A DNA stretch of 7,278 nt from a bacterium (GTDB lineage Bacteria; Blakebacterota; Blakebacteria; Blakebacterales; Blakebacteraceae). Positions 1 through 6,131 of the stretch are shown piece after piece. The notes under the pieces were generated by a model. It was not told where the DNA came from, did not search any database, and worked only from the letters and a program-made list of their open reading frames with translations. The first letter of the stretch is position 1; every line of letters begins with the position of its first letter. The translations under genes and the position numbers were made by a program. The stretch spans positions 1-7,278 of the forward strand of contig JALGWK010000097.1 in the NCBI GenBank assembly GCA_025774205.1, in the 5' to 3' direction.

Positions 1-705
1 GCGGTTGAAGGCATCCTGAAAAGCCTGCTTGCCCGTCTTCAGCAGGTGTGAATCGGAATCGGGTGCCCAGCCCGGATAACCGCCCTCGTCTACTACCCGC
101 GCGCCGGCGAGTTCAAAACCCGCTCTGATCTGCGCCGTCATCGCGCGGAGGGCCGGCATGACACTCGATCGGGTGCTGGTGGTGATCTGGATGGCGGCGT
201 CAGTGAATGCCACAACTGCCAGGTTGTTGCTCGTCTCGACCAGTCCCGGTACGTCACGACTCATCGCCAGCACGCCATGCGGGACCGCCACGAGAGCGTC
301 GATCAGGCGGGTTGCCAGGTCGTCTGTGAGGACCTCGGCATCCACACTCCCGGCAGTGATTTCGATCGCCAGGTCGGGATCGATCTTGCCGAACTCACCC
401 ATGAACTCGGACGTGCATTCCTCCAGCACGTCGTTGAAGCGTTCAAGGGAACCCTCGGCCCCCCTGAGACCGGCGAATGCTTCCCGTGGGATCGCGTTGT
501 GGAGCATTCCTCCCTCGATCGTCGTGAGATCGAATTCGATGCCGGCTCCCCGACCTGCCAGAATCAGGCGGGCGAGCAGCTTGATCGCGTTGGCCCGGTT
601 CTCGTGGATGTCCACGCCGGAATGACCTCCTCTGAGGCCCTGGACCGAGATCTGGATCTCCTCGGGCAGGGACGAGGTCTTCCGCTCGATATCGAAGAAG
701 GTATG
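1..705 (-). pseudogene. pepD: PepD-like dipeptidase, C-terminal part in shifted frame, runs off window
   Basis: Reading the minus strand from 705 (CAT) to 1 gives 235 stop-free codons that continue the PepD homology. The reading contains GLRGGHSG near its start, a typical M20 lid/dimerisation-domain motif with its conserved His. It then has IEGGMLHNAIPREA, HGVLAMSRDVPGLVETSNN and finally GGYPGWAPDSDS, which resembles the YPGWKPD region of E. coli PepD. Compared with that family (about 485 residues), the right-hand fragment joins the left one with roughly 28-30 residues missing. The phase requires a missing length of 3n+1 bases, so about 85-91 bp. The last part of the protein, including the C-terminal metal-binding His, lies beyond position 1. 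No start codon with a ribosome binding site is evident at the head of this frame, so it is best read as the separated second half of one gene rather than an independent gene. Confidence 0.8.
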
Positions 706-1178
706 CCGTCCAGCTCGGTGGCGCCGGTCAGGCCGGTCTCCTCATCGATCGTGAAGAGGAGTTCCAGGGCTGGGTGAATACATCCCTGATCGGTTGCCGC
801 CGCCATGGCCATGGCGATGCCGATGCCGTTATCTGCTCCGAGGGTCGTATCGGGGGCGACCACCCAGTCACCGTCCACCACCACCTCAATCGGGTCGGTG
901 AGGAAATCATGGCCCGAATCCCGGTTCTTCTCCGGGACCATATCGACGTGCCCCTGCAGGACGACCGGAGCTGCTCCGTCACTATCAGGAGAAGCGGAAA
1001 CCGAGACCACCAGATTGCCGGCTGCGTCCTCACGGACTGTGAAGCCCTGCTCTTCAGCCCAGGCCTTCAGCCAGGCCTGGATCTTTTCCTCATGCTTCGA
1101 GGGGCGGGGGATCTTCCGTATCTCGTCGAAGTAGTTCCAGACGACATGAGGTTCAAGTTCTGTGAGGGTGACGCTCAT
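564..1178 (-). pseudogene. pepD: PepD-like Xaa-His dipeptidase (M20), N-terminal fragment
   Basis: Residues 1-158 match the N-terminal half of cytosolic aminoacyl-histidine dipeptidase (PepD, peptidase family M20), which cleaves carnosine-type and other Xaa-His dipeptides with two metal ions. Visible active-site elements are QGHVDMVP (H77, D79), TLGADNGIG (D116 as bridging metal ligand) and IDEETG (E146 catalytic base, E147 ligand). After GATELDG (residue 158) the frame gives a low-complexity Ser/Arg/Pro tail that does not resemble the family; the homologous reading continues in another frame (see 1..705). The segment that normally carries the next metal-binding Asp (the NxDSEEEG-type motif) is absent. 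The ATG at 1178 has a good ribosome binding site (GGAG at 1189-1186, 7 nt spacing). It lies 90 bp downstream of amrS on the same strand and may be co-transcribed with it. The identification is confident; whether the break is biological or an assembly error cannot be told here. Confidence 0.85.
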
Positions 1179-1267
1179 TCGGTGACTCCAACGATTATTG
1201 GTTCAATCCCTACGGGAACAGTTATCACCATACCTGTTGATGGCCAGAAATATACGCGAATCACCGA
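1179..1267 (-). promoter_or_regulatory. amrS-pepD spacer bounded by inverted arms that cover the pepD ribosome binding site
   Basis: Read in the minus direction, TCGGTGATTC (1267-1258) begins 2 nt after the amrS stop codon, and GAGTCACCGA (1188-1179) ends immediately before the pepD ATG. The arms pair over 10 positions with one G-U wobble. In a transcript the 3' arm includes the GAG of the GGAG ribosome binding site. A stem closing a 69-nt loop could therefore limit pepD translation or couple it to amrS. The pairing is seen in the sequence; the regulatory role is inferred. No target-site duplication is visible, so a small mobile element is less likely. Confidence 0.35.
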
Positions 1268-1268
1268 C

Positions 1269-2372
1269 TTATGTGGGTGTAGATTCGTGTTCCCAGCGTC
1301 CTGCGATCCCGGTTCCGCACCGGGGACAGCGATCACCCTGCAGGTGGTTGGCCCGGATCGTGAATCCCTGCCGCTCGATCAGGATCGTTCCGCAGGCAGG
1401 ACAGTAAGTGTGTTCCGTCTCACCGACGCGTCCGGGCATGTTGCCGGCATAGACATGGTGGAGACCGAAGGAGCGCCCGATCTCATGGGCTCTGAGAAGC
1501 GTCGTGACCGGAGTCGGTCCCGGTTCCGACATCCGGTATTCCGGACGATAGGCTGTCACGTGCCAGGGGATGTCCACCGACACCCCGGCGATGAAGGAAG
1601 CGATCTCCCCGAGTTCTTCATCGGAATCATTCAGGTCGGGGATCAGCAGGGTGACGATCTCGACCCACTTCTCCATGTCCGCCAGCGCGCGGATCGTCTC
1701 CAGGACCGGTTCCAGCCTGCCTCCCAGAGTGCGGTAGGTCCGGTCGCTGAAGGACTTCAGATCGACCTTGAAGTAATCGATCCACGGCTCGATCCAGGTG
1801 AGCGCCTCCGGTGTGGCGTTGCCGTTCGAGACGAACGAGGTGGCCAGTCCCGCCTCACGACCCAGTCTGAATATCTCGACCGCCCATTCGACGGAGATGA
1901 GTGGTTCATTGTAGGTGCTGCAGATCGACGCCGCTCCGGCGTCGAGGGCGGCGGCCACGATCGCTTCCGCTGAAAGGACCCGGATCGGCACCTCCCGGGC
2001 ATCCTTCTTGAGTGCCTGGCTGGTGATCCAGTTCTGACAGAAGGAGCAGTGGTAATCGCATCCGAGCATGCCGAACGAGAAGGCGAGCGATCCGGGAAGG
2101 GCGTGAAAGAAGGGTTTCTTCTCTATCGGATCAGTCTGTACGGAACTGACATACCCGTGGGGGACCAGGAGTTCTCCCCGGTCGTTGAAACGTACCCGGC
2201 AGATGCCGGCCGCGCCGGGTTTGATCCGGCATCGGTGGGCGCAGGCCAGACAGGTGATGCGTCCGTCGTCGAGTGGTTTCCGCAGTTCACTGGCAACGGA
2301 AAGCCCTCTCAGTCGTTCCTCAAGGGGGACGGCACTATTCAAATTTTGTGCAGAAGGCTTTGCAGGAACCAT
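1269..2372 (-). CDS. amrS: AmrS-type radical SAM protein (AmmeMemoRadiSam system)
   Basis: This 367-residue protein resembles the AmmeMemoRadiSam radical SAM family, usually found with AMMECR1 and Memo-like partners; its substrate is not firmly established to my knowledge. An N-terminal cysteine cluster C41-x2-C44-x3-C48 with C58 (TCLACAHRC...GIC) precedes the family-typical VSSVQTDPIEKKPFFH stretch. Next comes the radical SAM motif C105-x3-C109-x2-C112 (GCDYHCSFCQNW) in a TIM-barrel-like domain containing STYNEP, SNGNATPEAL and DYFKVDLKSF. The C terminus has two CxxC pairs (YCPACG and RCPRCG), suggesting a rubredoxin-like metal knuckle. The ATG at 2372 has no clear Shine-Dalgarno sequence, and a possible -10 element lies only a few bases upstream, so translation may be nearly leaderless or may start slightly downstream. 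No AMMECR1 or Memo gene is visible in this window. The family call is firm; the start is moderately sure. Confidence 0.93.
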   Translation of the reverse strand: MVPAKPSAQNLNSAVPLEERLRGLSVASELRKPLDDGRITCLACAHRCRIKPGAAGICRVRFNDRGELLVPHGYVSSVQTDPIEKKPFFHALPGSLAFSFGMLGCDYHCSFCQNWITSQALKKDAREVPIRVLSAEAIVAAALDAGAASICSTYNEPLISVEWAVEIFRLGREAGLATSFVSNGNATPEALTWIEPWIDYFKVDLKSFSDRTYRTLGGRLEPVLETIRALADMEKWVEIVTLLIPDLNDSDEELGEIASFIAGVSVDIPWHVTAYRPEYRMSEPGPTPVTTLLRAHEIGRSFGLHHVYAGNMPGRVGETEHTYCPACGTILIERQGFTIRANHLQGDRCPRCGTGIAGRWEHESTPT

Positions 2373-2382
2373 GGTGTCAACG

Positions 2383-2410
2383 AGTATAAAGAGGGTAACG
2401 TCCAGTTACC
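2383..2410 (-). promoter_or_regulatory. Putative amrS promoter -10 with operator-like dyad
   Basis: On the minus strand TATACT (2388-2383) is a good -10 match. The hexamer 17 bp upstream is poor (TGGTAA), so an activator may be needed if this is a promoter. On the plus strand the same AT core reads TATAAA (2385-2390) and could serve the divergent lipoprotein gene. A perfect dyad, GGTAAC (2394-2399) and GTTACC (2405-2410) with a 5-bp centre, lies in the minus-strand -35/-10 spacer and around the expected plus-strand start point. That is a suitable place for a dimeric regulator to control both genes. The role is inferred. Confidence 0.35.
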
Positions 2411-2433
2411 AGAGGCACCACATATTCATGGTT

Positions 2434-2449
2434 AACAGATCGGTCTGTT
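2434..2449. repeat. Second dyad in the divergent region
   Basis: AACAGA (2434-2439) and TCTGTT (2444-2449) form perfect 6-bp arms around TCGG. The dyad sits 38 bp before the lipoprotein start codon. It could be a protein-binding site or a small hairpin in the lipoprotein leader RNA. Confidence 0.35.
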
Positions 2450-2486
2450 GCAGACACCGCTCCACCCGATGGAAGAGGAAATAGAG

Positions 2487-3602
2487 ATGCGCGCTCGATC
2501 CAGCCTGAGGACAGTGACAGTCACGGCTTTTCTGCTCCTGCTGCTGGCAGGTTGTGGCGCCCTGAACGCCGGTGATGACGTCGGATTTCAGACGACCGCG
2601 ATTGCTGCGAATAGTCTGCTCTTCGCCGGGCATTCCTCCACCTCCGACAACGCTGCCCTGGAACTGCGGGTCATCAACGTACAGGGTACCAACTCGGTAC
2701 TGGTCGCCGGCGCCGGGGTTCATGACTACTCCAGTCCCGATCTGGCCAGGCGATCCAACGGGACCTATTTCGTCGGTTTCGGCAGGACGAAACTCAAAAT
2801 TCTCGATGGCTTCAGGATCAAGGTGAAGAAGGTGGACGGGATCGGGGCCCAGCAGCGCTCCATTGATTTCGATCGAACCGATGACAGTTACGCGGGTGGT
2901 GACTTCACGTATATGGATGGCGATTTCGACAGCGGATTCGATATCGTGGTCCAGGACGGCATCGACGGCACACCGACGGCGATCACCACCGATGCCTCCG
3001 GATCGTTCAGTTACTGGACCCCCGAGTACTCACCCGATGGTACCTGGATCCTCTACGCCAAAGTTCCGGCGGGAGCCACTTCAGGTACAGGATGTGAACT
3101 GTGGCGGATCCACCCCGATGGAACGGGAGCCGAACAGCTGCCCATCACGACCACAGAGGTTCCCACCTACGCCACCTGGAGTCCGAACGGGCTCGAGATA
3201 TTCGTCCCCGGTGATTTCACCTCCTACCGGGTAGCTGACGGTACGGTAGGGAAATTCGACCACGCTCGTGATTATGAGAGTCTCACAACCAGGCTTGCCG
3301 AGTGGGGCTACGAGATGGTCGGCAGCCCCCTGACCGGTCCCACCCATGAGGGTGACGCGGTCAGCGCTATGCGGCACACCTTCCCCATGTCGGCGATCTG
3401 GGTTCCCGGCGATAAGCTCTATTTTGAAGGATTGGTCGCGTACAGTGATGGCGCCGCGCCCCACACGGTGGCCGGGTTCGGTCTCTTCGCCTGGCTCCGC
3501 GATGCCCAGTATCTTGTGAGACATCTCGGTCCGACACCGATCTCCGCGACTGAATCAGAGGGTTACTCGATGAGCATCATTCACCCGGTGATCATTCCCT
3601 GA
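2487..3602 (+). CDS. Lipoprotein with TolB-like (PD40) beta-propeller motifs
   Basis: The predicted protein has 371 residues. Positively charged residues (R2, R4, R8) precede a hydrophobic stretch ending in the lipobox L20-A21-G22-C23, so it should be exported by Sec, lipidated on C23 and membrane anchored. I chose the ATG at 2487 rather than the in-frame start at 2448, because it has an AGAGG ribosome binding site at 2474-2478 and places the signal peptide correctly. Propeller-blade motifs are visible: around residues 176-213 (YWTPEYSPDGTWILYA followed by ELWRIHPDGTG) and 225-240 (PTYATWSPNGLEIFV), with a weaker, degenerate blade near residues 44-96. These resemble the PD40/WD40-like repeats of TolB. 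Residues 125-175 are rich in Asp and Gly. The C-terminal 130 residues are not recognised. It probably binds a protein or ligand at the cell envelope; the exact function is unknown. It is divergent from amrS and convergent with the following peptidase gene. Confidence 0.82.
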   Translation: MRARSSLRTVTVTAFLLLLLAGCGALNAGDDVGFQTTAIAANSLLFAGHSSTSDNAALELRVINVQGTNSVLVAGAGVHDYSSPDLARRSNGTYFVGFGRTKLKILDGFRIKVKKVDGIGAQQRSIDFDRTDDSYAGGDFTYMDGDFDSGFDIVVQDGIDGTPTAITTDASGSFSYWTPEYSPDGTWILYAKVPAGATSGTGCELWRIHPDGTGAEQLPITTTEVPTYATWSPNGLEIFVPGDFTSYRVADGTVGKFDHARDYESLTTRLAEWGYEMVGSPLTGPTHEGDAVSAMRHTFPMSAIWVPGDKLYFEGLVAYSDGAAPHTVAGFGLFAWLRDAQYLVRHLGPTPISATESEGYSMSIIHPVIIP

Positions 3603-3617
3603 ATCATTGATCCGCGC

Positions 3618-3646
3618 GCCGTGTCCGGTCATTGACCGGGCACGGC
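3618..3646. terminator. Bidirectional stem-loop between convergent genes
   Basis: GCCGTG-T-CCGGTCA pairs with TGACCGG-G-CACGGC through a T-G wobble, giving a 14-bp GC-rich stem with a tiny loop. It lies 16 bp after the lipoprotein stop and 37 bp after the stop of the opposing peptidase gene. Neither strand has a T-run after the stem, so it is not a classical intrinsic terminator, but its position suits a bidirectional stem-type terminator or mRNA 3'-end stabiliser. Confidence 0.5.
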
Positions 3647-3682
3647 TGCCCCCGGTCCTCTCTACCCGGCTCTCCCGCTGAA

Positions 3683-4933
3683 TCAGCTTTCCAGGAAGAG
3701 GTGAACCATCACCTTCGCGTCACCCACCATGTTATCGATTACACAGTACTCGTCGGGCATGTGGGCCTGATCATCCATCCGTGACCATACCGCCGCGGGT
3801 ATCCCTGCCTTCCGGAAAAATGACGCCACGGTACCGCCCCCGATGCCCATCGGTCGGGCATCCACCCCGTAGATACGTTTTACGGCCCGGTTCAGCGCCC
3901 CGACGATCGGCGCTTCCGGCGAGGTAGCCGGCGCGGCCGGCTGCCACGAAGGTGTCTCGATCTCCACCGTCACCCCGAACGTGAGTTCCACTTCCTTCGC
4001 ATAACCCTCGATCGCGGCGCGAACATCTTCGAGCGTGTAGTCAGGCATAACCCGGCAGTCGAAGGCGAAAACATCCTCACCCGGAATGGTGTTGATATTC
4101 TCCACGTTGGCCTTCTTCATCGTCGGTTCGAAGGTGCTCACCGGGGGGTCGAAAAGATCGTTCCGGGCCGGGAAATCCTCGTAGAGCTGCTCCAGGAGGA
4201 CAATGAGATGGGCCCCTGCCTTGTGGGCATTCACGCCGTGGTCGGGGGTGGAGCCGTGAGTCTGCCGGCCGCGTACGGTGAACTGGAACCAGGCGATTGA
4301 TTTTTCAGCCACTTCGATCATTTCGCCCGCTTCATCCCCGGCATCGGGTATCAGGAGGAGGTCTTCCGATCTGAAGAGGTCCCGATGGTGCTCCATGAGG
4401 TAACCGGCGCCGAAACGGCTGCCGGTCTCCTCGTCGGCCACGAAGGCCAGCACTACGTCGAAGGGTGGTGTGATCCCTTCGTCGAGGAGCGCCTTCGCGG
4501 CGAAGATGCTGCTCACCATGCCCTGTTGATTGTCCTCCACACCGCGACCGTACAGCTTCCCGTCCTCGATCCTGAGCGTCCAGGGATCACCGCTCCACAG
4601 GCTCTCCTCTCCGGGGGGTACCACATCCAGATGGGTGAGCACCCAGGTCGTCCGGTCGCTCGAGGCGCCGGGTATACGGACCAGGTGATTCGGACGTTCC
4701 CCTTCCGGTACGTCATCATCCGGAGCGGGATAGTACTCGGATTCGGGAAATCCCCAGCCCGCGAGACGCCCCATCAACCAATCGGCTTTGGCCATCTCGC
4801 CACTGCCTCCGCTGGAAGGGCTCAGGGCGGGCAGGGCGCAGAGACCCCGCTGGAGTTCGATCATCTGCCCCCTGGCCTCATCGAGGGCGGCTGATACCCT
4901 CTCAAGGAGTTCATTGTCGAGGGAGTGTTCCAT
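3683..4933 (-). CDS. M20 family metallopeptidase (dipeptidase / deacylase type)
   Basis: This 416-residue protein is an intact two-zinc M20 hydrolase. The metal and catalytic residues appear in order: THLDVVP (H101, D103), GRGVEDNQQG (D134 bridging ligand), VADEETG (E168 general base, E169 ligand), LLIPDAGD (D197) and the C-terminal QAHMPDEY (H391). The dimerisation/lid domain carries RQTHGSTP with conserved H226. Another recognisable stretch is NINTIPGEDVFAFDCRVMPD, typical of the acetylornithine deacetylase, succinyl-diaminopimelate desuccinylase and CNDP-dipeptidase branches. The exact substrate cannot be assigned; a cytosolic dipeptidase or N-acyl amino acid hydrolase is likeliest, because no signal peptide is present and no lysine or arginine biosynthesis genes are adjacent. 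The ATG at 4933 has a strong AAGGAG ribosome binding site (4948-4943, 9 nt spacing). It is transcribed towards the lipoprotein gene, and its upstream region contains the 39-bp tandem repeat. Confidence 0.92.
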   Translation of the reverse strand: MEHSLDNELLERVSAALDEARGQMIELQRGLCALPALSPSSGGSGEMAKADWLMGRLAGWGFPESEYYPAPDDDVPEGERPNHLVRIPGASSDRTTWVLTHLDVVPPGEESLWSGDPWTLRIEDGKLYGRGVEDNQQGMVSSIFAAKALLDEGITPPFDVVLAFVADEETGSRFGAGYLMEHHRDLFRSEDLLLIPDAGDEAGEMIEVAEKSIAWFQFTVRGRQTHGSTPDHGVNAHKAGAHLIVLLEQLYEDFPARNDLFDPPVSTFEPTMKKANVENINTIPGEDVFAFDCRVMPDYTLEDVRAAIEGYAKEVELTFGVTVEIETPSWQPAAPATSPEAPIVGALNRAVKRIYGVDARPMGIGGGTVASFFRKAGIPAAVWSRMDDQAHMPDEYCVIDNMVGDAKVMVHLFLES

Positions 4934-4948
4934 GGTATCCCGCTCCTT

Positions 4949-5065
4949 CCGCAGAGTGCCTGTAACCTGAGGTTCCGCCCCCTCCGGCCGCAGGGTGCCT
5001 TGTTACCTGAGGTTCCGCCGGTCCCGCCGCAGGGTGCCATACTACCGGAGGCTGTGCTCCAGGCG
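4949..5065. repeat. Three tandem copies of a 39-bp repeat
   Basis: Copies start at 4949, 4988 and 5027 with an exact 39-bp period and no indels. Each begins CCGCAGRGTGCC. The first two also share ACCTGAGGTTCCGCC in the middle, while the third is more diverged (ACCGGAGGCTGTGC). The array is GC-rich and lies immediately upstream of the M20 peptidase start, in what would be its 5' untranslated or promoter region; the first copy lies just upstream of the AAGGAG ribosome binding site. The period is a multiple of three, so both strands show open frames with repeating peptides, but none has other support as a gene. Confidence 0.8.
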
Positions 5066-5144
5066 GCGATTCGGCGTCGCTGGCCCCGCGTGAATCTACT
5101 CCCGTCACCGTCGGTCGGTCAACGCGTGATGGCAGGGTATACGG

Positions 5145-5173
5145 CTGAAAACCGTGAGAACAGGGGTTTTCAG
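5145..5173. repeat. 9-bp inverted repeat
   Basis: CTGAAAACC (5145-5153) and GGTTTTCAG (5165-5173) are perfect arms around an 11-nt loop. No T-run follows on either strand. It lies upstream of the pilin promoter and could be a binding site or a structure in the opposite-strand leader. Confidence 0.45.
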
Positions 5174-5204
5174 GGCATATACTCAGGATCGTTCAGGGAG
5201 GCCG

Positions 5205-5228
5205 AAACAGGAACAACAAGTCCTGTTT
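5205..5228. repeat. 8-bp inverted repeat upstream of the pilin promoter
   Basis: AAACAGGA (5205-5212) and TCCTGTTT (5221-5228) are perfect arms with an 8-nt loop, ending 11 bp before the -35 hexamer. This spacing fits an upstream activator site. The plus-strand 3' arm ends in TTT followed by AACGTTTATT, so weak terminator activity cannot be excluded. Confidence 0.4.
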
Positions 5229-5239
5229 AACGTTTATTA

Positions 5240-5268
5240 TGGACAAATTGTATCAAACTTTTTACAAT
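5240..5268 (+). promoter_or_regulatory. Sigma-70-like promoter for the pilin operon
   Basis: TGGACA (5240-5245, five of six matches to TTGACA) and TACAAT (5263-5268, five of six matches to TATAAT) are separated by exactly 17 bp in an AT-rich stretch. Transcription would start near 5275, giving a leader of about 240 nt before the GTG at 5517. I looked for a sigma-54 (GG/GC -24/-12) site, as often found before pilin genes, and saw none. Confidence 0.5.
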
Positions 5269-5387
5269 CGCCGCTGCTTCACAGGGAGTGAGAGTCGCCT
5301 GGAAACTGTCATGTACGGGGCAAGTAAAGACTGCATTACAACTTCCGGTGTTCTCCACTGTAACCTGCTGATAGTAAACACGATACA

Positions 5388-5411
5388 AACTGTAAAGCAT
5401 TGCTGACAGTT
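5388..5411 (+). repeat. Leader stem-loop
   Basis: AACTGT (5388-5393) pairs with ACAGTT (5406-5411); inside, AGC and GCT can pair around a 3-nt loop after a small internal bulge. It lies in the predicted pilin leader RNA and is followed 2 bp later by another dyad, ACACT-GA-AGTGT (5414-5425). Confidence 0.35.
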
Positions 5412-5447
5412 CGACACTGAAGTGTTCCGGGGCTTTCAGTTGATCTC

Positions 5448-5472
5448 TAATCCATTGATAATCAATGGATTA
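5448..5472. promoter_or_regulatory. 25-bp near-perfect palindrome before the pilin operon
   Basis: Perfect 12-bp arms (TAATCCATTGAT and its reverse complement) flank a single central A. The palindrome is AT-rich, lies 45 bp before the GTG start and has no trailing T-run. This suits an operator for a dimeric regulator; as RNA it could form a hairpin. Further TTGAT/TGATT motifs lie on both sides (5440 and 5478-5490 areas). The function is inferred. Confidence 0.5.
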
Positions 5473-5516
5473 CCATCTGATTGGTTGATTCGCCGCCGGG
5501 ACGCGGAGAATAGATA

Positions 5517-6131
5517 GTGTTAACAAATGTTAACATATTGAAGTGTCTGCGGAGAGTCAGCCGTGACCGGTCCGGTTTCACGCTACTTGAAATCATGCTC
5601 GTGATGAGTCTGATGGGTGTCTTTATCGCCGTCACCATGCCCAACTTCAACAAGATCATCCCGGAGATGAAGGTGGACAAGGCCGCAAGCAAACTGGCGG
5701 CTGATATGCGGATGGCTCAGCAGCGGGCGATCTCGGAGATGGTGGTGGTGCGGTTCCGTCCTGAGGTCGCTGGAGATCGGTACTATGCCATGGTGAAAGG
5801 AAAGGCCGAAGACATTTCTGATTACTGGTTGTCGAACTCACAATGGTGGCTGAATGATCTCGATGATGAATATGTCACTGATCCGTTGAAGAGCAGTGAA
5901 AATGTGCTGATGGATTTCAACGATCCCGACAGCAAGTTCTATGGTCTCGAGATCGAGTCGATGGTTCCCGGATATGCGGACGGAACAACGTGGGGCATTT
6001 ACATCAGCCCCCTGGGCGACATGCGCTTTCCCTATGAAAACGTCACCATAACCATCCGCGATCCGAGGACCGGCTACAGCCGCAGCGTGCTGATGACCTA
6101 CCCGATGGGCAAGGTCTCGGTCCTGCCATGA
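5517..6131 (+). CDS. GspH/FimT-type minor (pseudo)pilin
   Basis: This 204-residue protein has a class III signal sequence: a 20-residue basic leader ending in G20, then FTLLE with the conserved Glu at mature position 5, then a hydrophobic helix to about residue 42. Prepilin peptidase should cleave between G20 and F21. The stretch MPNFNKIIPEM...KLAADMRMAQQRAISE is characteristic of GspH/FimT pseudopilins, followed by a beta-rich globular domain ending in a short strand (GKVSVLP). The GTG start at 5517 is preferred because GGAG at 5505-5508 is spaced 8 nt from it. It would be inserted in the inner membrane and incorporated at the tip of a type IV pilus, or of a type II secretion pseudopilus. 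It is the first gene of an overlapping operon: its TGA stop overlaps the next ATG (ATGA). A palindrome covers its start codon region. Confidence 0.87.
   Translation: MLTNVNILKCLRRVSRDRSGFTLLEIMLVMSLMGVFIAVTMPNFNKIIPEMKVDKAASKLAADMRMAQQRAISEMVVVRFRPEVAGDRYYAMVKGKAEDISDYWLSNSQWWLNDLDDEYVTDPLKSSENVLMDFNDPDSKFYGLEIESMVPGYADGTTWGIYISPLGDMRFPYENVTITIRDPRTGYSRSVLMTYPMGKVSVLP
5518..5535. repeat. TGTTAACA duplicate forming a dyad over the pilin start codon
   Basis: TGTTAACA occurs at 5518-5525 and again at 5528-5535, separated by AA. Because the octamer is itself a palindrome, the pair is both a direct and an inverted repeat. It begins inside the GTG start codon, so it could be a regulator-binding site or a hairpin limiting initiation. 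It also encodes the first residues of the leader peptide. Confidence 0.4.

Larger units (their letters stand above)
5066..5516. other. Non-coding region upstream of the pilin operon
   Basis: Counting from the M20 start, 583 bp lack a convincing gene; this part lies to the right of the tandem repeat. Base composition shifts from GC-rich to AT-richer at about 5210. The region holds a sigma-70-like promoter (5240-5268) and a series of dyads: 5145-5173, 5205-5228, 5388-5411, 5414-5425, 5448-5472. I found no tRNA, no GEMM-type c-di-GMP riboswitch core and no protein-coding frame with a supported start. It most likely contains the promoter and long leader of the pilin operon and perhaps the promoter of the M20 gene. 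Confidence 0.6.

Noticed and set aside
1196-1216. T-arm-like GGTTCAATCCC suggesting a tRNA
   Set aside because: The flanking bases do not form a T-stem, and no acceptor, D or anticodon arms can be placed in the 90-bp spacer.
1179-1267. MITE-like mobile element in the amrS-pepD spacer
   Set aside because: Terminal inverted arms exist, but there is no target-site duplication and no second copy in the window; an RNA structure explains the position better.
774-1973. Long plus-strand open frame (399 codons) spanning amrS and pepD
   Set aside because: It is antisense to two genes with clear family motifs. Its translation has no recognisable domain and its codons mirror those genes.
2448-2486. Upstream in-frame start for the lipoprotein
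   Set aside because: It would place 13 extra residues, including several acidic ones, before the signal peptide and lacks a ribosome binding site, unlike 2487.
4911-5230. Open frames on both strands over the 39-bp repeat with repeating peptides
   Set aside because: The 39-bp period keeps any frame open. They overlap the start of the M20 gene out of phase and show no ribosome binding site or family resemblance.
5280-5400. c-di-GMP (GEMM) riboswitch in the pilin leader
   Set aside because: The conserved GEMM core segments are not present; only short similar bases such as GGGGCAAG occur.
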